A stretch of DNA of 64,000 nt from Streptomyces sp. SID13726 (GTDB lineage Bacteria > Actinomycetota > Actinomycetes > Streptomycetales > Streptomycetaceae). The DNA is taken from NCBI RefSeq assembly GCF_010548375.1, contig NZ_JAAGLY010000032.1, forward strand, positions 1 to 64,000, read 5' to 3'. A program made the position numbers and the translations under genes. Under the pieces are notes generated by a model, which saw only the letters and a program-made list of their open reading frames with translations, made no database searches and was not told the DNA's origin. Of this stretch, positions 25,688-34,150 are shown piece after piece. Numbering within the stretch: position 1 is the stretch's first letter; the number at the start of each line of letters is the position of its first letter.

Positions 25688-25723
25688 ATTCAAGCCGACA
25701 TTCAAGCCGACATTCAAGCAGGC
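25688..25723. repeat. Three 12-bp tandem repeats upstream of the GT2 gene
   Basis: attcaagccgac, attcaagccgac and attcaagcaggc lie head to tail at 25688-25723, 32 bp before the GT2 start. The region is A+T-richer than its neighbours. Phasing of about one helical turn per unit would put bound protein subunits on nearly the same DNA face, so an operator is plausible. Confidence 0.55.
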
Positions 25724-25815
25724 GTGAAATTCGCCTGTTCGAAGGTCCGTGCCGCCTGAACGTACCATGGCCTTCCTGTGTGCGCCATGTGAAGCACTGG
25801 TTCCGCATAATGCGC

Positions 25816-25852
25816 AGGAGCCCCGCCGGAATATCCATCCGGCGGGGCTCCT
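25816..25852 (-). terminator. Hairpin terminator after mrp
   Basis: Perfect 15-bp stem (25816-25830 with 25838-25852), loop atatcca, 50 bp after the mrp stop on the minus strand. Confidence 0.85.
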
Positions 25853-25902
25853 GAAGCCTCTGGTGTGCGAAACGGAGGGCCGCAGCGAACGGCCCGGCGC
25901 GT

Positions 25903-27036
25903 TTAGAACTTGTTCTTCGGAGTGATCCCCAGCGACAGTCCCGAAAGCCCCCGCTGCCTGCCCCCGAGCTTCCCCGCGATCCCCCGCAGCGCGGCCCCCG
26001 CCGGGCTGTCCGGGTCGCTCAGGACCACCGGCTTGCCCTCGTCCCCGCCCTCGCGCAGGCGGACGTCGATCGGGATCGAGCCGAGGACCGGGACGGTCGC
26101 GCCGGTCGTGCGGGTGAGGCCGTCGGCGACGGTCTGGCCGCCGCCGGTGCCGAAGACGTCGACCATCTCGCCGCAGTGGGGGCAGGGGAGGCCGGACATG
26201 TTCTCGACCACGCCGACGATCTTCTGGTGGGTCTGGACGGCGATCGAACCCGCGCGCTCGGCGACCTCCGCGGCGGCCTGCTGAGGGGTCGTCACGACCA
26301 GGATCTCCGCGTTCGGGACCAGCTGGGCCACCGAGATCGCGATGTCGCCCGTGCCCGGCGGGAGGTCCAGCAGGAGCACGTCCAGGTCGCCCCAGTACAC
26401 GTCCACCAGGAACTGCTGGAGCGCGCGGTGGAGCATGGGGCCGCGCCACACCACCGGGGTGTTGCCCGGGGTGAACATGCCGATCGAGATCACCTTCACA
26501 CCGTTCGCCGACGGCGGCATGATCATGTTCTCGACCTGAGTGGGAAGGCCGTCCGCGCCGAGCATGCGCGGCACCGAGTGGCCGTAGATGTCGGCGTCGA
26601 CGACCCCGACCTTCAGGCCGTCGGCCGCCATCGCCGCCGCCAGGTTGACCGTCACCGAGGACTTGCCGACGCCTCCCTTGCCGGAGGCGACCGCGTACAC
26701 GCGGGTCAGGGAGCCCGGCTTCGCGAAGGGCACCTCGCGCTCGGTCTGGCCGCCCCGCAGGGCCGTCGCCAGCTCCTTGCGCTGCTCGTCGCTCATCACG
26801 TCGAGCGTGACGTCGACGCGGGTGACGCCCTCGACCGCCGAGACCGCGTCGGTCACGCGCTGCGTGATCGTCTCGCGCATCGGGCAGCCGGAGACCGTCA
26901 GGTACACGGTGACCGCGACCGCCCCGTCCGCGCCGATGTCGACCGACTTGACCATCCCGAGTTCGGTGATGGGCCGGTTGATCTCGGGGTCGTTCACCGT
27001 CGCCAGTGCCTCGCGCACCGCGTCTTCGCTAGCCAT
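25903..27036 (-). CDS. mrp: Mrp/NBP35-type ATP-binding iron-sulfur carrier
   Basis: 377 residues. An N-terminal DUF59/MIP18-like domain (EALATVNDPEINRPITELGMV, then SGCPMRETI) is fused to a deviant-Walker ParA-type ATPase (GKGGVGKSSVTVNLA). The CxxC pair in GLPCPHCGE would carry a bridging Fe-S cluster in the dimer. Likely role: assembly or delivery of iron-sulfur clusters to apoproteins. Full length for the fused form. Counterpart of Rv1229c. Confidence 0.93.
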   Translation of the reverse strand: MASEDAVREALATVNDPEINRPITELGMVKSVDIGADGAVAVTVYLTVSGCPMRETITQRVTDAVSAVEGVTRVDVTLDVMSDEQRKELATALRGGQTEREVPFAKPGSLTRVYAVASGKGGVGKSSVTVNLAAAMAADGLKVGVVDADIYGHSVPRMLGADGLPTQVENMIMPPSANGVKVISIGMFTPGNTPVVWRGPMLHRALQQFLVDVYWGDLDVLLLDLPPGTGDIAISVAQLVPNAEILVVTTPQQAAAEVAERAGSIAVQTHQKIVGVVENMSGLPCPHCGEMVDVFGTGGGQTVADGLTRTTGATVPVLGSIPIDVRLREGGDEGKPVVLSDPDSPAGAALRGIAGKLGGRQRGLSGLSLGITPKNKF

Positions 27037-27079
27037 ACAGACGATGGTACGGCCCCGGCCACACCCTCCAGTAAGGCCT

Positions 27080-27724
27080 TCAGCGGTCTTCTACGTCACG
27101 TCCCGAAGACCGATCCGACCGTTCTGCCGGGAATACGACATGCCCGTCGTGCTGCCGTGACTCCAGCTCCTTCACCAGGTCCTGGAGCTCCGAACGGATC
27201 CAGTCCCGGGTCGCCACCTCCCCGAGCCCGATCCGCAGCGAGGCGATCTCACGGGTCAGGTACTCGGTGTCCGCGATGGACCGCTCGTTCTGCTTGCGGT
27301 CCTGCTCCAGGTTGACCCGGTCCCGGTCGTCCTGCCGGTTCTGCGCGAGCAGGATCAGCGGGGCGGCGTAGGAGGCCTGGAGGGACAGCATCAGGGTGAG
27401 GAAGATGAACGGGTAGTGGTCGAAGCGCAGATCGCCGGGCGCGAAGATGTTCCACAGCACCCACACGATGATGACGACCGTCATCCAGACGATGAACCGT
27501 CCGGTGCCGAGGAAGCGGGCGATCCGCTCCGAGAGGCGTCCGAAGGCCTCCGGGTCCCACTCGGGAAGCAGCCTGCGCCGCGGCGGGCGCGGCTGGTCGA
27601 GCCGGGTGCGGGAGCGGGTCGTCGCGGTGGCCCCGGCGGGCCCCCCGCGCTCACGGGCCGACCCGCCACGCTCACGGGCCTGCCCCCCACGCTCACGGAT
27701 CGGGGTCTCACGCTCAGGCGTCAT
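27080..27724 (-). CDS. DUF1003 membrane protein
   Basis: 214 residues. A charged N-terminus carries three ARERGG-type heptads; two membrane helices follow (GRFIVWMTVVIIVWVLWNIF and YPFIFLTLMLSLQASYAAPL) with the family motif LLAQNRQDDRDR, then a coiled coil (NLEQDRKQNERSIADTEYLTREIASL). It overlaps the end of the MgtE/CBS gene by 11 bases on the same strand, so the two are coupled and may act together in divalent-cation handling. Function of the family is unknown. Confidence 0.85.
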   Translation of the reverse strand: MTPERETPIRERGGQARERGGSARERGGPAGATATTRSRTRLDQPRPPRRRLLPEWDPEAFGRLSERIARFLGTGRFIVWMTVVIIVWVLWNIFAPGDLRFDHYPFIFLTLMLSLQASYAAPLILLAQNRQDDRDRVNLEQDRKQNERSIADTEYLTREIASLRIGLGEVATRDWIRSELQDLVKELESRQHDGHVVFPAERSDRSSGRDVEDR

Positions 27725-28991
27725 GGTGGGCCACCCCTTCGGCGTCGAACTCCGCCTCGCGCCAGTCCTCGGGCAGCATGTGGTCGAGTACGTCGTCCAC
27801 GGTCACCGCGCCGAGCAGCGAGCCCGAGTCGTCGACCACGGGCGCCGCGACCATGTCGTACGTCGCGAAGAACCCGGCGACCACCGGCAGCGGCGCCTCC
27901 GGGTCGAGGGCCTGGAGGTCGTCGTCGACGAGCGAGCTGACCAGGGTGTACGGAGGATCGCGCAGCAGCCGCTGGAAGTGGACCGTGCCGAGGTACTTGC
28001 CGGTCGGGGTCTCGTCGGGCGGGCGGCACACGTAGACCTGGGCGGCCAGGGCCGGGGAGAGGTCGGCGTTGCGGACGCGGGCGAGCGCGTCGGCGACGGT
28101 CGCGTCCGGCCGTAGGACGATGGGTTCCGTGGTCATCAGACCGCCGGCCGTGTGCTCCTCGTACTGCATCAGGCGCCGCATGTCGGCCGCGTCGCCGGGC
28201 TGCATGAGGCTCAGCAGGCGCTCCTGCTCCTCGGTGGGCAGCTCGGAGAGCAGGTCGGCCGCGTCGTCCGGGTCCATGGCCTCCAGGACGTCGGCGGCCC
28301 GCTCCTCCTTGAGCTTGCCGAGGATCTCGATCTGGTCGTCCTCGGGGAGCTCTTCCAGTACGTCGGCCAGGCGGTCGTCGTCGAGGGCGGCCGCGACCTC
28401 CGCGCGCCGCTTGGGGGAGAGATGGTGCAGGACGTTGGCGAGGTCCGCTGCGCGCAGCTGCTCGAAGGTGGCCAGGAGGCTCTCCGCGCCCTGTCCCTGC
28501 TCCTCCAGCGTGAAGCCGGTGACCGCGGACCACTCGACGGTCAGCGCCTCGCCCTTGCGGCGGAACGCCCCGCCCTTGCCGCCCCTGCGGACGAAGACCC
28601 GGTCGATCTCCCAGTCCCGGCGGGCCGGCAGCTGCTGCACCGACACGTCGAGGACGGTGACCTGCTCGTCGTCCTCCACGAGCGTGACCCGCCGGTCCAG
28701 CAGCTCCCCGAAGACCAGGCGCTCGGTGGGCCGTTGCTCGAAGCGCCGGACGTTGAGCACACCGGTGGTGATGACCTGGCCGGACTCGATGCTCGTCACC
28801 CGGGTCATGGGCAGGAAGATGCGGCGCCGGGTGGAGAGTTCGACGACGAGGCCGAGCACCCGGGGCGGGCGGCGTCCGACGCGCAGGACGACGACCAGGT
28901 CGCGTACGCGGCCCACCTGGTCGCCGTTGGGGTCGAAGACCGCGACACCGGCGAGGTGCGACACGAAGATCCGGGGGGCTCCCGCTGCCAT
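27714..28991 (-). CDS. MgtE N-domain/CBS-domain protein without transport domain
   Basis: 425 residues from ATG 28991, AAGGAAG upstream. The first 170 residues contain two PRC-barrel-like beta domains (ENPNGDQVGRVRDL-like, LGLVVELSTRRRIFLP). Then come the MgtE N superhelix (LADVLEELPEDDQIEIL, DPDDAADLLSELP) and two CBS domains (MTTEPIVLRPDATVADAL and DDSGSLLGAVTVDDVLDHML). The membrane domain of MgtE is absent, so it is a regulatory or sensing protein rather than a channel. It is coupled to the DUF1003 gene; corA lies 1.5 kb away. Counterpart of Rv1232c. Confidence 0.85.
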   Translation of the reverse strand: MAAGAPRIFVSHLAGVAVFDPNGDQVGRVRDLVVVLRVGRRPPRVLGLVVELSTRRRIFLPMTRVTSIESGQVITTGVLNVRRFEQRPTERLVFGELLDRRVTLVEDDEQVTVLDVSVQQLPARRDWEIDRVFVRRGGKGGAFRRKGEALTVEWSAVTGFTLEEQGQGAESLLATFEQLRAADLANVLHHLSPKRRAEVAAALDDDRLADVLEELPEDDQIEILGKLKEERAADVLEAMDPDDAADLLSELPTEEQERLLSLMQPGDAADMRRLMQYEEHTAGGLMTTEPIVLRPDATVADALARVRNADLSPALAAQVYVCRPPDETPTGKYLGTVHFQRLLRDPPYTLVSSLVDDDLQALDPEAPLPVVAGFFATYDMVAAPVVDDSGSLLGAVTVDDVLDHMLPEDWREAEFDAEGVAHHDA

Positions 28992-29217
28992 GGCTGTGCT
29001 TCCTTTGCGTACGAGGCCGTGTACGGGGGTGCGTACGACGGGATTCGTTCCTGCTCCGTTGTCCGGATTGCCCGCTCGGGAGGGCTTCAGGCTAGCCCGT
29101 CCCGATCGGATACGCCCTGGTGAGCGCTTCGGACGGTCTGGCTCCGCCCGGGGGCGCGGGCCCCGGTACGCTGCCGTACGCCGCTGAAGGACCCTCGTCA
29201 GAAAGGCAGCTCCACCT

Positions 29218-29964
29218 GTGACTGCGATTCCCCGGGGCCGGACCCGCAGGGCCGTGCTGGTGGGCGCGATGTGCGCGCTGGTCGTGACGGGAACCGGGCT
29301 GACAGGGTGCAGCGAGGACCCCGACGCGGGCACCAACGGCGTCGGCAAGCTGTCCGCCGAGCAGATCCAGGACAGGACGCGGAAGGCCGCCACGTCCGCC
29401 GCCGCGCTGCGCCTGTCGGGCAACGTCGTCACCAGTGGCCGTACGTACAAGCTCGACATGCGCCTGAACGCCGACGGCGGCTCAGGCTCGGTCACCGCGG
29501 AGGGGACCACCTTCCAGCTGCTGCGGATCGGCGAGGAGCTGTATCTGAAGGCGGGCGCGGGCTTCTGGACCCAGGCCGACGGCAAGGGCGGCGACTCGGA
29601 CGCGGCCGCCGACAAGCTCGACGGCAAGTACGTGAAGGTGCCGTCGGGCGACCCGGCGTACAAGAAGTTCAGTGGGTTCACGGACAAGGGTGTTCTCCTC
29701 GACGGGCTTCTGACCCTGCACGGCACCCTGGGCACCGACGGACATCACGAACAGGCGGGTACCCGCACCATCCGGATCACGGGTGACGAGGGCGACGGCG
29801 GCACGCTGGACGTCTCGCTGGAGGGCGAGCCCTATCCGCTGCGCCTGGCGCGGGCCGGCGGCGCGGGCACGCTGACGTTCTCGGCCTGGGGCAAGAACTT
29901 CACCCTGACCGAGCCGAAGAAGGACGAGACGGTGGACTACGGCAAGCAGCTGCCGACGTCCTAG
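29218..29964 (+). CDS. Lipoprotein of the LppX/LprG-like type
   Basis: 248 residues, GTG start. Signal peptide with lipobox LTGC (cysteine near residue 31) for lipid anchoring. The mature part repeats SAAALRLSGNV, KLDMRLNADGGSGSVTAEG and FQLLRIGEELYLKAG, the half-barrel pattern of LppX/LprAFG lipoproteins, which carry lipids or glycolipids across the envelope in mycobacteria. It lies divergent to the MgtE/CBS gene and convergent with the next. Confidence 0.75.
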   Translation: MTAIPRGRTRRAVLVGAMCALVVTGTGLTGCSEDPDAGTNGVGKLSAEQIQDRTRKAATSAAALRLSGNVVTSGRTYKLDMRLNADGGSGSVTAEGTTFQLLRIGEELYLKAGAGFWTQADGKGGDSDAAADKLDGKYVKVPSGDPAYKKFSGFTDKGVLLDGLLTLHGTLGTDGHHEQAGTRTIRITGDEGDGGTLDVSLEGEPYPLRLARAGGAGTLTFSAWGKNFTLTEPKKDETVDYGKQLPTS

Positions 29965-29982
29965 CCGCGAGCGGCCGCCGCC

Positions 29983-30495
29983 CTAGCCGCGTTTACGGCG
30001 TTTCAGGAGCAGCCGGGGCAGCCCGGCCGGGATCGGTTCCCGGGTGGTCGCCGGTGTCGGCAGCGGTGGTTCGGCCAGATCGCCGTCGGGCAGCGCGGCC
30101 GTGACCCCGGTGGGTTCGAGACGCAGCACCCGGCACTCGCGGGACCAGCGGTCCGTCATGGCCTCGCCGTCGGGGGCGTTGAGCCGCTTCCCCTTCAGCT
30201 CGGCGACGGCCGCGCGCCACTCCTCGGACCCGGGCGCCAGTTCTACGACCTTCGCGGCCCAGGAGACCAGCCGGCCCCCCTTGTCCTTGCTGCGGACGGT
30301 CACCTCGGCGGTGCCCCCGCCGGCGAGCCCCGGCAGCGGCTGCTCGCCGGGCCCGTCGCCGACCAGGCACGCGGCACCCTCGTGCCAGACGTGCCACAGG
30401 GCGCGGGCCGGGCCGTCGGACCCCTTGACCCAGACGAGGCCGGACTTCTTGGTGGCCTCCTCGACGAGGGCCCGGTCGAGCAGCTCGCTTGTCAT
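29983..30495 (-). CDS. Conserved hypothetical protein, possibly split-barrel fold
   Basis: 170 residues from ATG 30495; a GTG at 30504 is the alternative and neither has a clear RBS. The sequence (SGLVWVKG, RALWHVWHEGAACLVGDGPGEQ, SKDKGGRLVSWAAKVVEL) suggests a small beta-barrel like FMN-binding split barrels, but no cofactor motif is certain. The C-terminus is basic (LLLKRRKRG). It starts 10 bp after the corA stop and is probably cotranscribed with corA. Confidence 0.6.
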   Translation of the reverse strand: MTSELLDRALVEEATKKSGLVWVKGSDGPARALWHVWHEGAACLVGDGPGEQPLPGLAGGGTAEVTVRSKDKGGRLVSWAAKVVELAPGSEEWRAAVAELKGKRLNAPDGEAMTDRWSRECRVLRLEPTGVTAALPDGDLAEPPLPTPATTREPIPAGLPRLLLKRRKRG

Positions 30496-30505
30496 GGCGC
30501 CCACT

Positions 30506-31624
30506 CTAGAGCCAGCCGTTGCGCTTGAGGGTGCGGTGGATGCCGAGGCAGATGACCCCGGTGATCGCCATGATCACGGGGTAGCCGAGCTTCCAGTGGG
30601 TCTCGGGCATGTAGTCGAAGTTCATGCCGTAGACCCCGCACACCATCGTCGGTACGGCGATGATCGCGGCCCAGGACGTGATCTTCCGCATGTCCTCGTT
30701 CTGCGCGACGGACGCCTGCGCGAGGTTGGCCTGGAGGATCGAGTTGAGCAGCTCGTCGAAGCCGAGGACCTGCTCCTGCACCCGGGCGAGGTGGTCGGCG
30801 ACATCGCGGAAGTACTTCTGGATGTCGGGGTCCACGAGCCGCATCGGGCGCTCGCTGAGCAGCTGCATCGGCCGCAGCAGCGGGGCGACCGCCCGCTTGA
30901 ACTCCAGTACCTCGCGCTTGAGTTGGTAGATCCGCGCCGAGTCGACACCGCGCGAGACCTTGCCGCCGCGTCCCGGGGTGAAGACCTCGGTCTCCACCTC
31001 GTCGATGTCGTCCTGCACCGCGTCGGCGACCGCGACATAGCCGTCGACGACGTGGTCCGCGATGGAGTGCAGGACCGCCGAGGGGCCCTTGGCGAGGAGT
31101 TCGGGGTCGTCCTGGAGCCGGTGCCGCAGCGCCCTGAGCGAACCCTGGCCGCCGTGCCGGACGGTGATGAAGAAGTCCCGGCCGGTGAAGCACATGACCT
31201 CGCCGGTCTCGACGATCTCGCTGTTGGCGGTGAGTTCGTCGTGCTCGACGTAGTGGATGGTCTTGAAGACGGTGAACAGGGAGTCGTCGTAGCGCTCCAG
31301 CTTGGGCCGCTGGTGGGCCTGGACGGCGTCCTCGACGGCGAGCGGGTGGAGCCCGAACTCGCCTGCGATACCGGAGAATTCGGCCTCGCTCGGCTCGTGC
31401 AGACCGATCCACACGAACCCGCCGTCGCGGCGCACCTGGCGCATCGCCTCGTGCGGGCTCGGCTGCCGGTCGGTCTCCACGCGCCGGCCGTCGCGGTAGA
31501 CCGCGCAGTCGACGACGGCCGAGGGCGTCGAGGGGTCGCGCGTCGCGTCGTACGCGCCGGTGTCCTTGCGCAGCGAGGGACGCGACGGGCGTACGGCGGC
31601 ACGCAGGTCACGGATCATCGACAT
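30506..31624 (-). CDS. corA: CorA-type magnesium/cobalt transporter
   Basis: 372 residues from ATG 31624 with AAGGAG upstream. A large N-terminal cytoplasmic funnel is followed by two C-terminal membrane helices joined by the pore motif YGMNF. The C-terminus ends in basic residues. It forms a pentameric channel for Mg2+. Counterpart of Rv1239c. Regulation is not evident: I looked for a magnesium riboswitch in the leader and found none. Confidence 0.92.
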   Translation of the reverse strand: MSMIRDLRAAVRPSRPSLRKDTGAYDATRDPSTPSAVVDCAVYRDGRRVETDRQPSPHEAMRQVRRDGGFVWIGLHEPSEAEFSGIAGEFGLHPLAVEDAVQAHQRPKLERYDDSLFTVFKTIHYVEHDELTANSEIVETGEVMCFTGRDFFITVRHGGQGSLRALRHRLQDDPELLAKGPSAVLHSIADHVVDGYVAVADAVQDDIDEVETEVFTPGRGGKVSRGVDSARIYQLKREVLEFKRAVAPLLRPMQLLSERPMRLVDPDIQKYFRDVADHLARVQEQVLGFDELLNSILQANLAQASVAQNEDMRKITSWAAIIAVPTMVCGVYGMNFDYMPETHWKLGYPVIMAITGVICLGIHRTLKRNGWL

Positions 31625-32116
31625 GGCAGGCTCCTTCGTGACGGGCAACCAAGGGCCCCGGCGACGGATGGAACTACCCGGAATGAGGACGTCCTGCTGT
31701 GGGTGTTTGGCACGTCCACAAAGCGGGGAGCACCGCACCATCGCGGTGGCGGACTTCGTTGCTGAAGTACTGATTCAGCTACTGCTACAGATCAGACAGA
31801 TCAGGCAAAACGAACGAAGTGCTCTTCCGCACGAAGACGCGAACGTGAAAGGCGGCGGTTGCCGAAAGTCACAGAGCTGCATCAGCGGCCGGAAGAACGA
31901 GTGGTACTACCAGGTCGACTTCGATCCATGACAGCCCCACCTCCTCCGGCCGGTCCCTCGTAAGGGACGATCCATTCCCGTAAGGGAGTCTCACCAGGCG
32001 TCGGGACTCGATCGCGACGCTTCTGCGTGCTGCCCCGACGGCCGGGCCAGACTATCAGCAGGCCGAAGTGTCAAGGCGCTGCTTTGCCCGGTACTGACGA
32101 GTTCTATGCTCGCCGC
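31625..32116. other. 492-bp region between divergent corA and SUFU-domain genes
   Basis: Holds the corA promoter region on one side and the leaderless promoter of the next gene (32105-32110) on the other. A lower-GC stretch (about 31745-31930) contains an open frame from GTG 31746 to TGA 31931 (61 codons, ending WYYQVDFDP) with non-Streptomyces codon use and no good RBS; I do not call it a gene. Confidence 0.5.
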
Positions 32117-32117
32117 A
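32105..32117 (+). promoter_or_regulatory. -10 element TATGCT giving a leaderless transcript
   Basis: TATGCT at 32105-32110 ends six bases before the ATG at 32117, so transcription should begin at or next to the start codon. No RBS is present. The -35 is poor (CTTTGC at 32082-32087, spacer 17). Confidence 0.45.
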
Positions 32118-32701
32118 TGGCTGATGTTCTTCCTCTGGTCGAGGCCCGGTTGCGCACCGCGCTGGGCGAGCCGGACGCGCGCGCTGCGGTCACTTTCCTG
32201 GGCACGGACCGCATCGAGGTGCTCCGCTTCAGCGACGGGGACGTCGTCCGTTACGCCTCCCTCGGCATGTCGGCCCAGCCGATGAGCGACCCCACCGCGA
32301 CCCTCGCCGATCCGGTCAAGGGCCCGCGCGCCGAGCTGGTCATCTCGGTACGAGGAGGGCTCGCCGACACCGACAAGGTGCTCCGCCCGCTCGCCGTGCT
32401 CGCCGCGTCCCCGCAGGTCGAGGGCGTGATCGTGGCCCCGGGCGCCTCGCTCGACGTGGGCGGACCGCTGTGGCCCGGCGCCCCGTTCACCTCGGTCCTG
32501 GTCGCCGAGCCGGGCGGCCTGGTCGAGGACCTGGACCTCGACGAGCCCCTCGACCCGGTCCGCTTCCTGCCGCTGCTCCCCATGACCCCGAACGAAGCGG
32601 CCTGGAAGCGCGTCCACGGCGCCCAGGCCCTCCAGGAGCGCTGGCTGACACACGGGACGGACCTCCGGGATCCGTCCCGGAAGTCCGCCCCTCTCGACTG
32701 A
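32117..32701 (+). CDS. Suppressor-of-fused (SUFU) domain protein
   Basis: 194 residues from ATG 32117, which lacks an RBS and seems to be translated from a leaderless mRNA. The sequence (VRYASLGMSAQPM, ELVISVRGG, FTSVLVAEPGG, LPLLPMTPNEAAW) fits the bacterial SUFU-like domain family, which in bacteria is often linked to immunity or protein-binding functions. No signal peptide. It is isolated, converging on the MFS gene with 41 bp between. Confidence 0.75.
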   Translation: MADVLPLVEARLRTALGEPDARAAVTFLGTDRIEVLRFSDGDVVRYASLGMSAQPMSDPTATLADPVKGPRAELVISVRGGLADTDKVLRPLAVLAASPQVEGVIVAPGASLDVGGPLWPGAPFTSVLVAEPGGLVEDLDLDEPLDPVRFLPLLPMTPNEAAWKRVHGAQALQERWLTHGTDLRDPSRKSAPLD

Positions 32702-32742
32702 CCCCGGCGTGAGGAAGCTCACCAACCGGTGGCCGGAATCGG

Positions 32743-33966
32743 TCAGTTGGCGAACACGGCGACACTGTCCTCGCTCGCGTGCCGCGGCTCCAGCTCCTCG
32801 GCCTCGTGCGTGAGCGCCTTCCGCCGTACGACGACCACGGCCGCGCCCAGCACCGCGGTCACCGCGGCCACCACGAACGGCATGTGGATGTCGCTCCACT
32901 CCTCGATCTTCGGCGCGAAGAAGGGCGCCGCCGCTGCCGCGAACCACCGCACGAAGTTGTAGCCCGCGCTCGCCACGGGCCGCGGGGCGTCCGAGACGCC
33001 GAGCGCCAGCTCCGTGTAGACCGTGTTGTTCACGCCGATGAAGGCGCCGGACAGGATCGTGCAGACGACGGCCGCGGTGTGGTTGCCGTAGCCGAGGACG
33101 AGCACGTCGGCCGCGAGCAGCACCAGGGAGCCGCCGAGCACCTTCAGGGAGCCGAACCGCTTCTGGAGGCGTGGTGCCGCGAACACCGAGAACACGGCGA
33201 GCAGCACACCCCAGGCGAAGAACACGGCACCCGATTTGTACGGGGTCATGTCCAGCACGAACGGGGTGAAGGCCAGCACGGTGAAGAACGTGTAGTTGTA
33301 GAAGAAGGACGAGATCGCCGCCGAGGCGAGACCGCCGTGGCCGAGCGCCCTCAGCGGGTCCAGCAGGGAGGTCTTGCGGGCCGGTGTCGGCTGTTCCCTC
33401 AGGAACACCGTGATGCACAGGAAGCCGACGGCCATCAGGAAGGCCGTACCGAAGAACGGGTAGCGCCAGCTGGCGTCACCGAGCAGGGCGCCGAGCAGCG
33501 GGCCGCACGCCATGCCGAGGCCCAGGGCGGACTCGTACAGCAGGATCGCCGCCGCGCTGCCGCCCGCCGCCGCGCCGACGATGACGGCGAGGGCCGTCGA
33601 GACGAACAGGGCGTTGCCGAGACCCCAGCCGGCCCGGAAGCCGACCAGTTCCGCGACCGAGCCCGAGGTGCCCGCGAGTCCCGCGAAGACCACGACGAGG
33701 GCGAGGCCGAGCAGCAGGGTCTTCTTGCCGCCGATGCGGCTGGAGACGAAGCCGGTGACCAGCATCGCGATCGCGGTGATCAGGAAGTACGAGGTGAACA
33801 GGAGCGAGACCTGGCTCGCCGTGGCGTCCAGGCCCTTGGCGATCGACGGCAGGATCGGGTCCACGAGTCCGATGCCCATGAAGGCGACGACGGACGCGCC
33901 CGCCGTCGCCCACACGGCCTTCGGCTGGCGCAGGATGCCGCCGGCTCCCGCATCGAAGGGGTCCAT
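32743..33966 (-). CDS. MFS efflux transporter, 12 TM
   Basis: 407 residues from ATG 33966 with GGAGGAACGACC upstream. About 12 hydrophobic segments; the first half has the motif GFVSSRIGGKKTLLLG between helices 2 and 3, typical of drug:proton antiporters of the DHA1 type. Substrate unknown. The promoter contains an inverted repeat inside its spacer, so a repressor (MarR or TetR type) is likely; no such gene adjoins it. Confidence 0.85.
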   Translation of the reverse strand: MDPFDAGAGGILRQPKAVWATAGASVVAFMGIGLVDPILPSIAKGLDATASQVSLLFTSYFLITAIAMLVTGFVSSRIGGKKTLLLGLALVVVFAGLAGTSGSVAELVGFRAGWGLGNALFVSTALAVIVGAAAGGSAAAILLYESALGLGMACGPLLGALLGDASWRYPFFGTAFLMAVGFLCITVFLREQPTPARKTSLLDPLRALGHGGLASAAISSFFYNYTFFTVLAFTPFVLDMTPYKSGAVFFAWGVLLAVFSVFAAPRLQKRFGSLKVLGGSLVLLAADVLVLGYGNHTAAVVCTILSGAFIGVNNTVYTELALGVSDAPRPVASAGYNFVRWFAAAAAPFFAPKIEEWSDIHMPFVVAAVTAVLGAAVVVVRRKALTHEAEELEPRHASEDSVAVFAN

Positions 33967-34008
33967 GGTCGTTCCTCCACTCCTCACGGAGATAGTTGGT
34001 ATATGCAC

Positions 34009-34038
34009 ATAGTAAGTTAGGTCAGCTAATTAATGCAA
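34009..34038 (-). promoter_or_regulatory. Promoter of the MFS gene with operator-like dyad
   Basis: On the minus strand TTGCAT (34033-34038), 18-bp spacer, TACTAT (34009-34014). The spacer contains TTAGCTGACCTAA (34017-34029; 4-bp arms around a 5-bp centre). The leader would be about 36 nt. This A+T-rich segment stands out from its surroundings. Confidence 0.65.
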
Positions 34039-34150
34039 GCTACATCTAGTTGTGCCTGATGGGGCCGGCCTGTGCCCGTCCTGAACCGCTTCCGTCCGGA
34101 CGGGTGATCGTCCTTGACGTGGGGGAGCGAGGGTAGGACCGTGGGGCCCT

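Noticed and set aside
25644..25838. 64-residue minus-strand frame across the 12-bp repeats
   Set aside because: Explained by the tandem repeats themselves (LECRLECRLE); no RBS and overlaps the GT2 start region.
31625..32116. Magnesium riboswitch in the corA leader
   Set aside because: I looked for M-box-like paired elements and conserved loops on the minus strand and could not find a convincing set.
34017..34029. Iron box (DmdR/IdeR site) in the MFS promoter
   Set aside because: The 13-bp dyad shares TTAGGT but lacks the 19-bp pattern of iron boxes; an unknown repressor is more likely.
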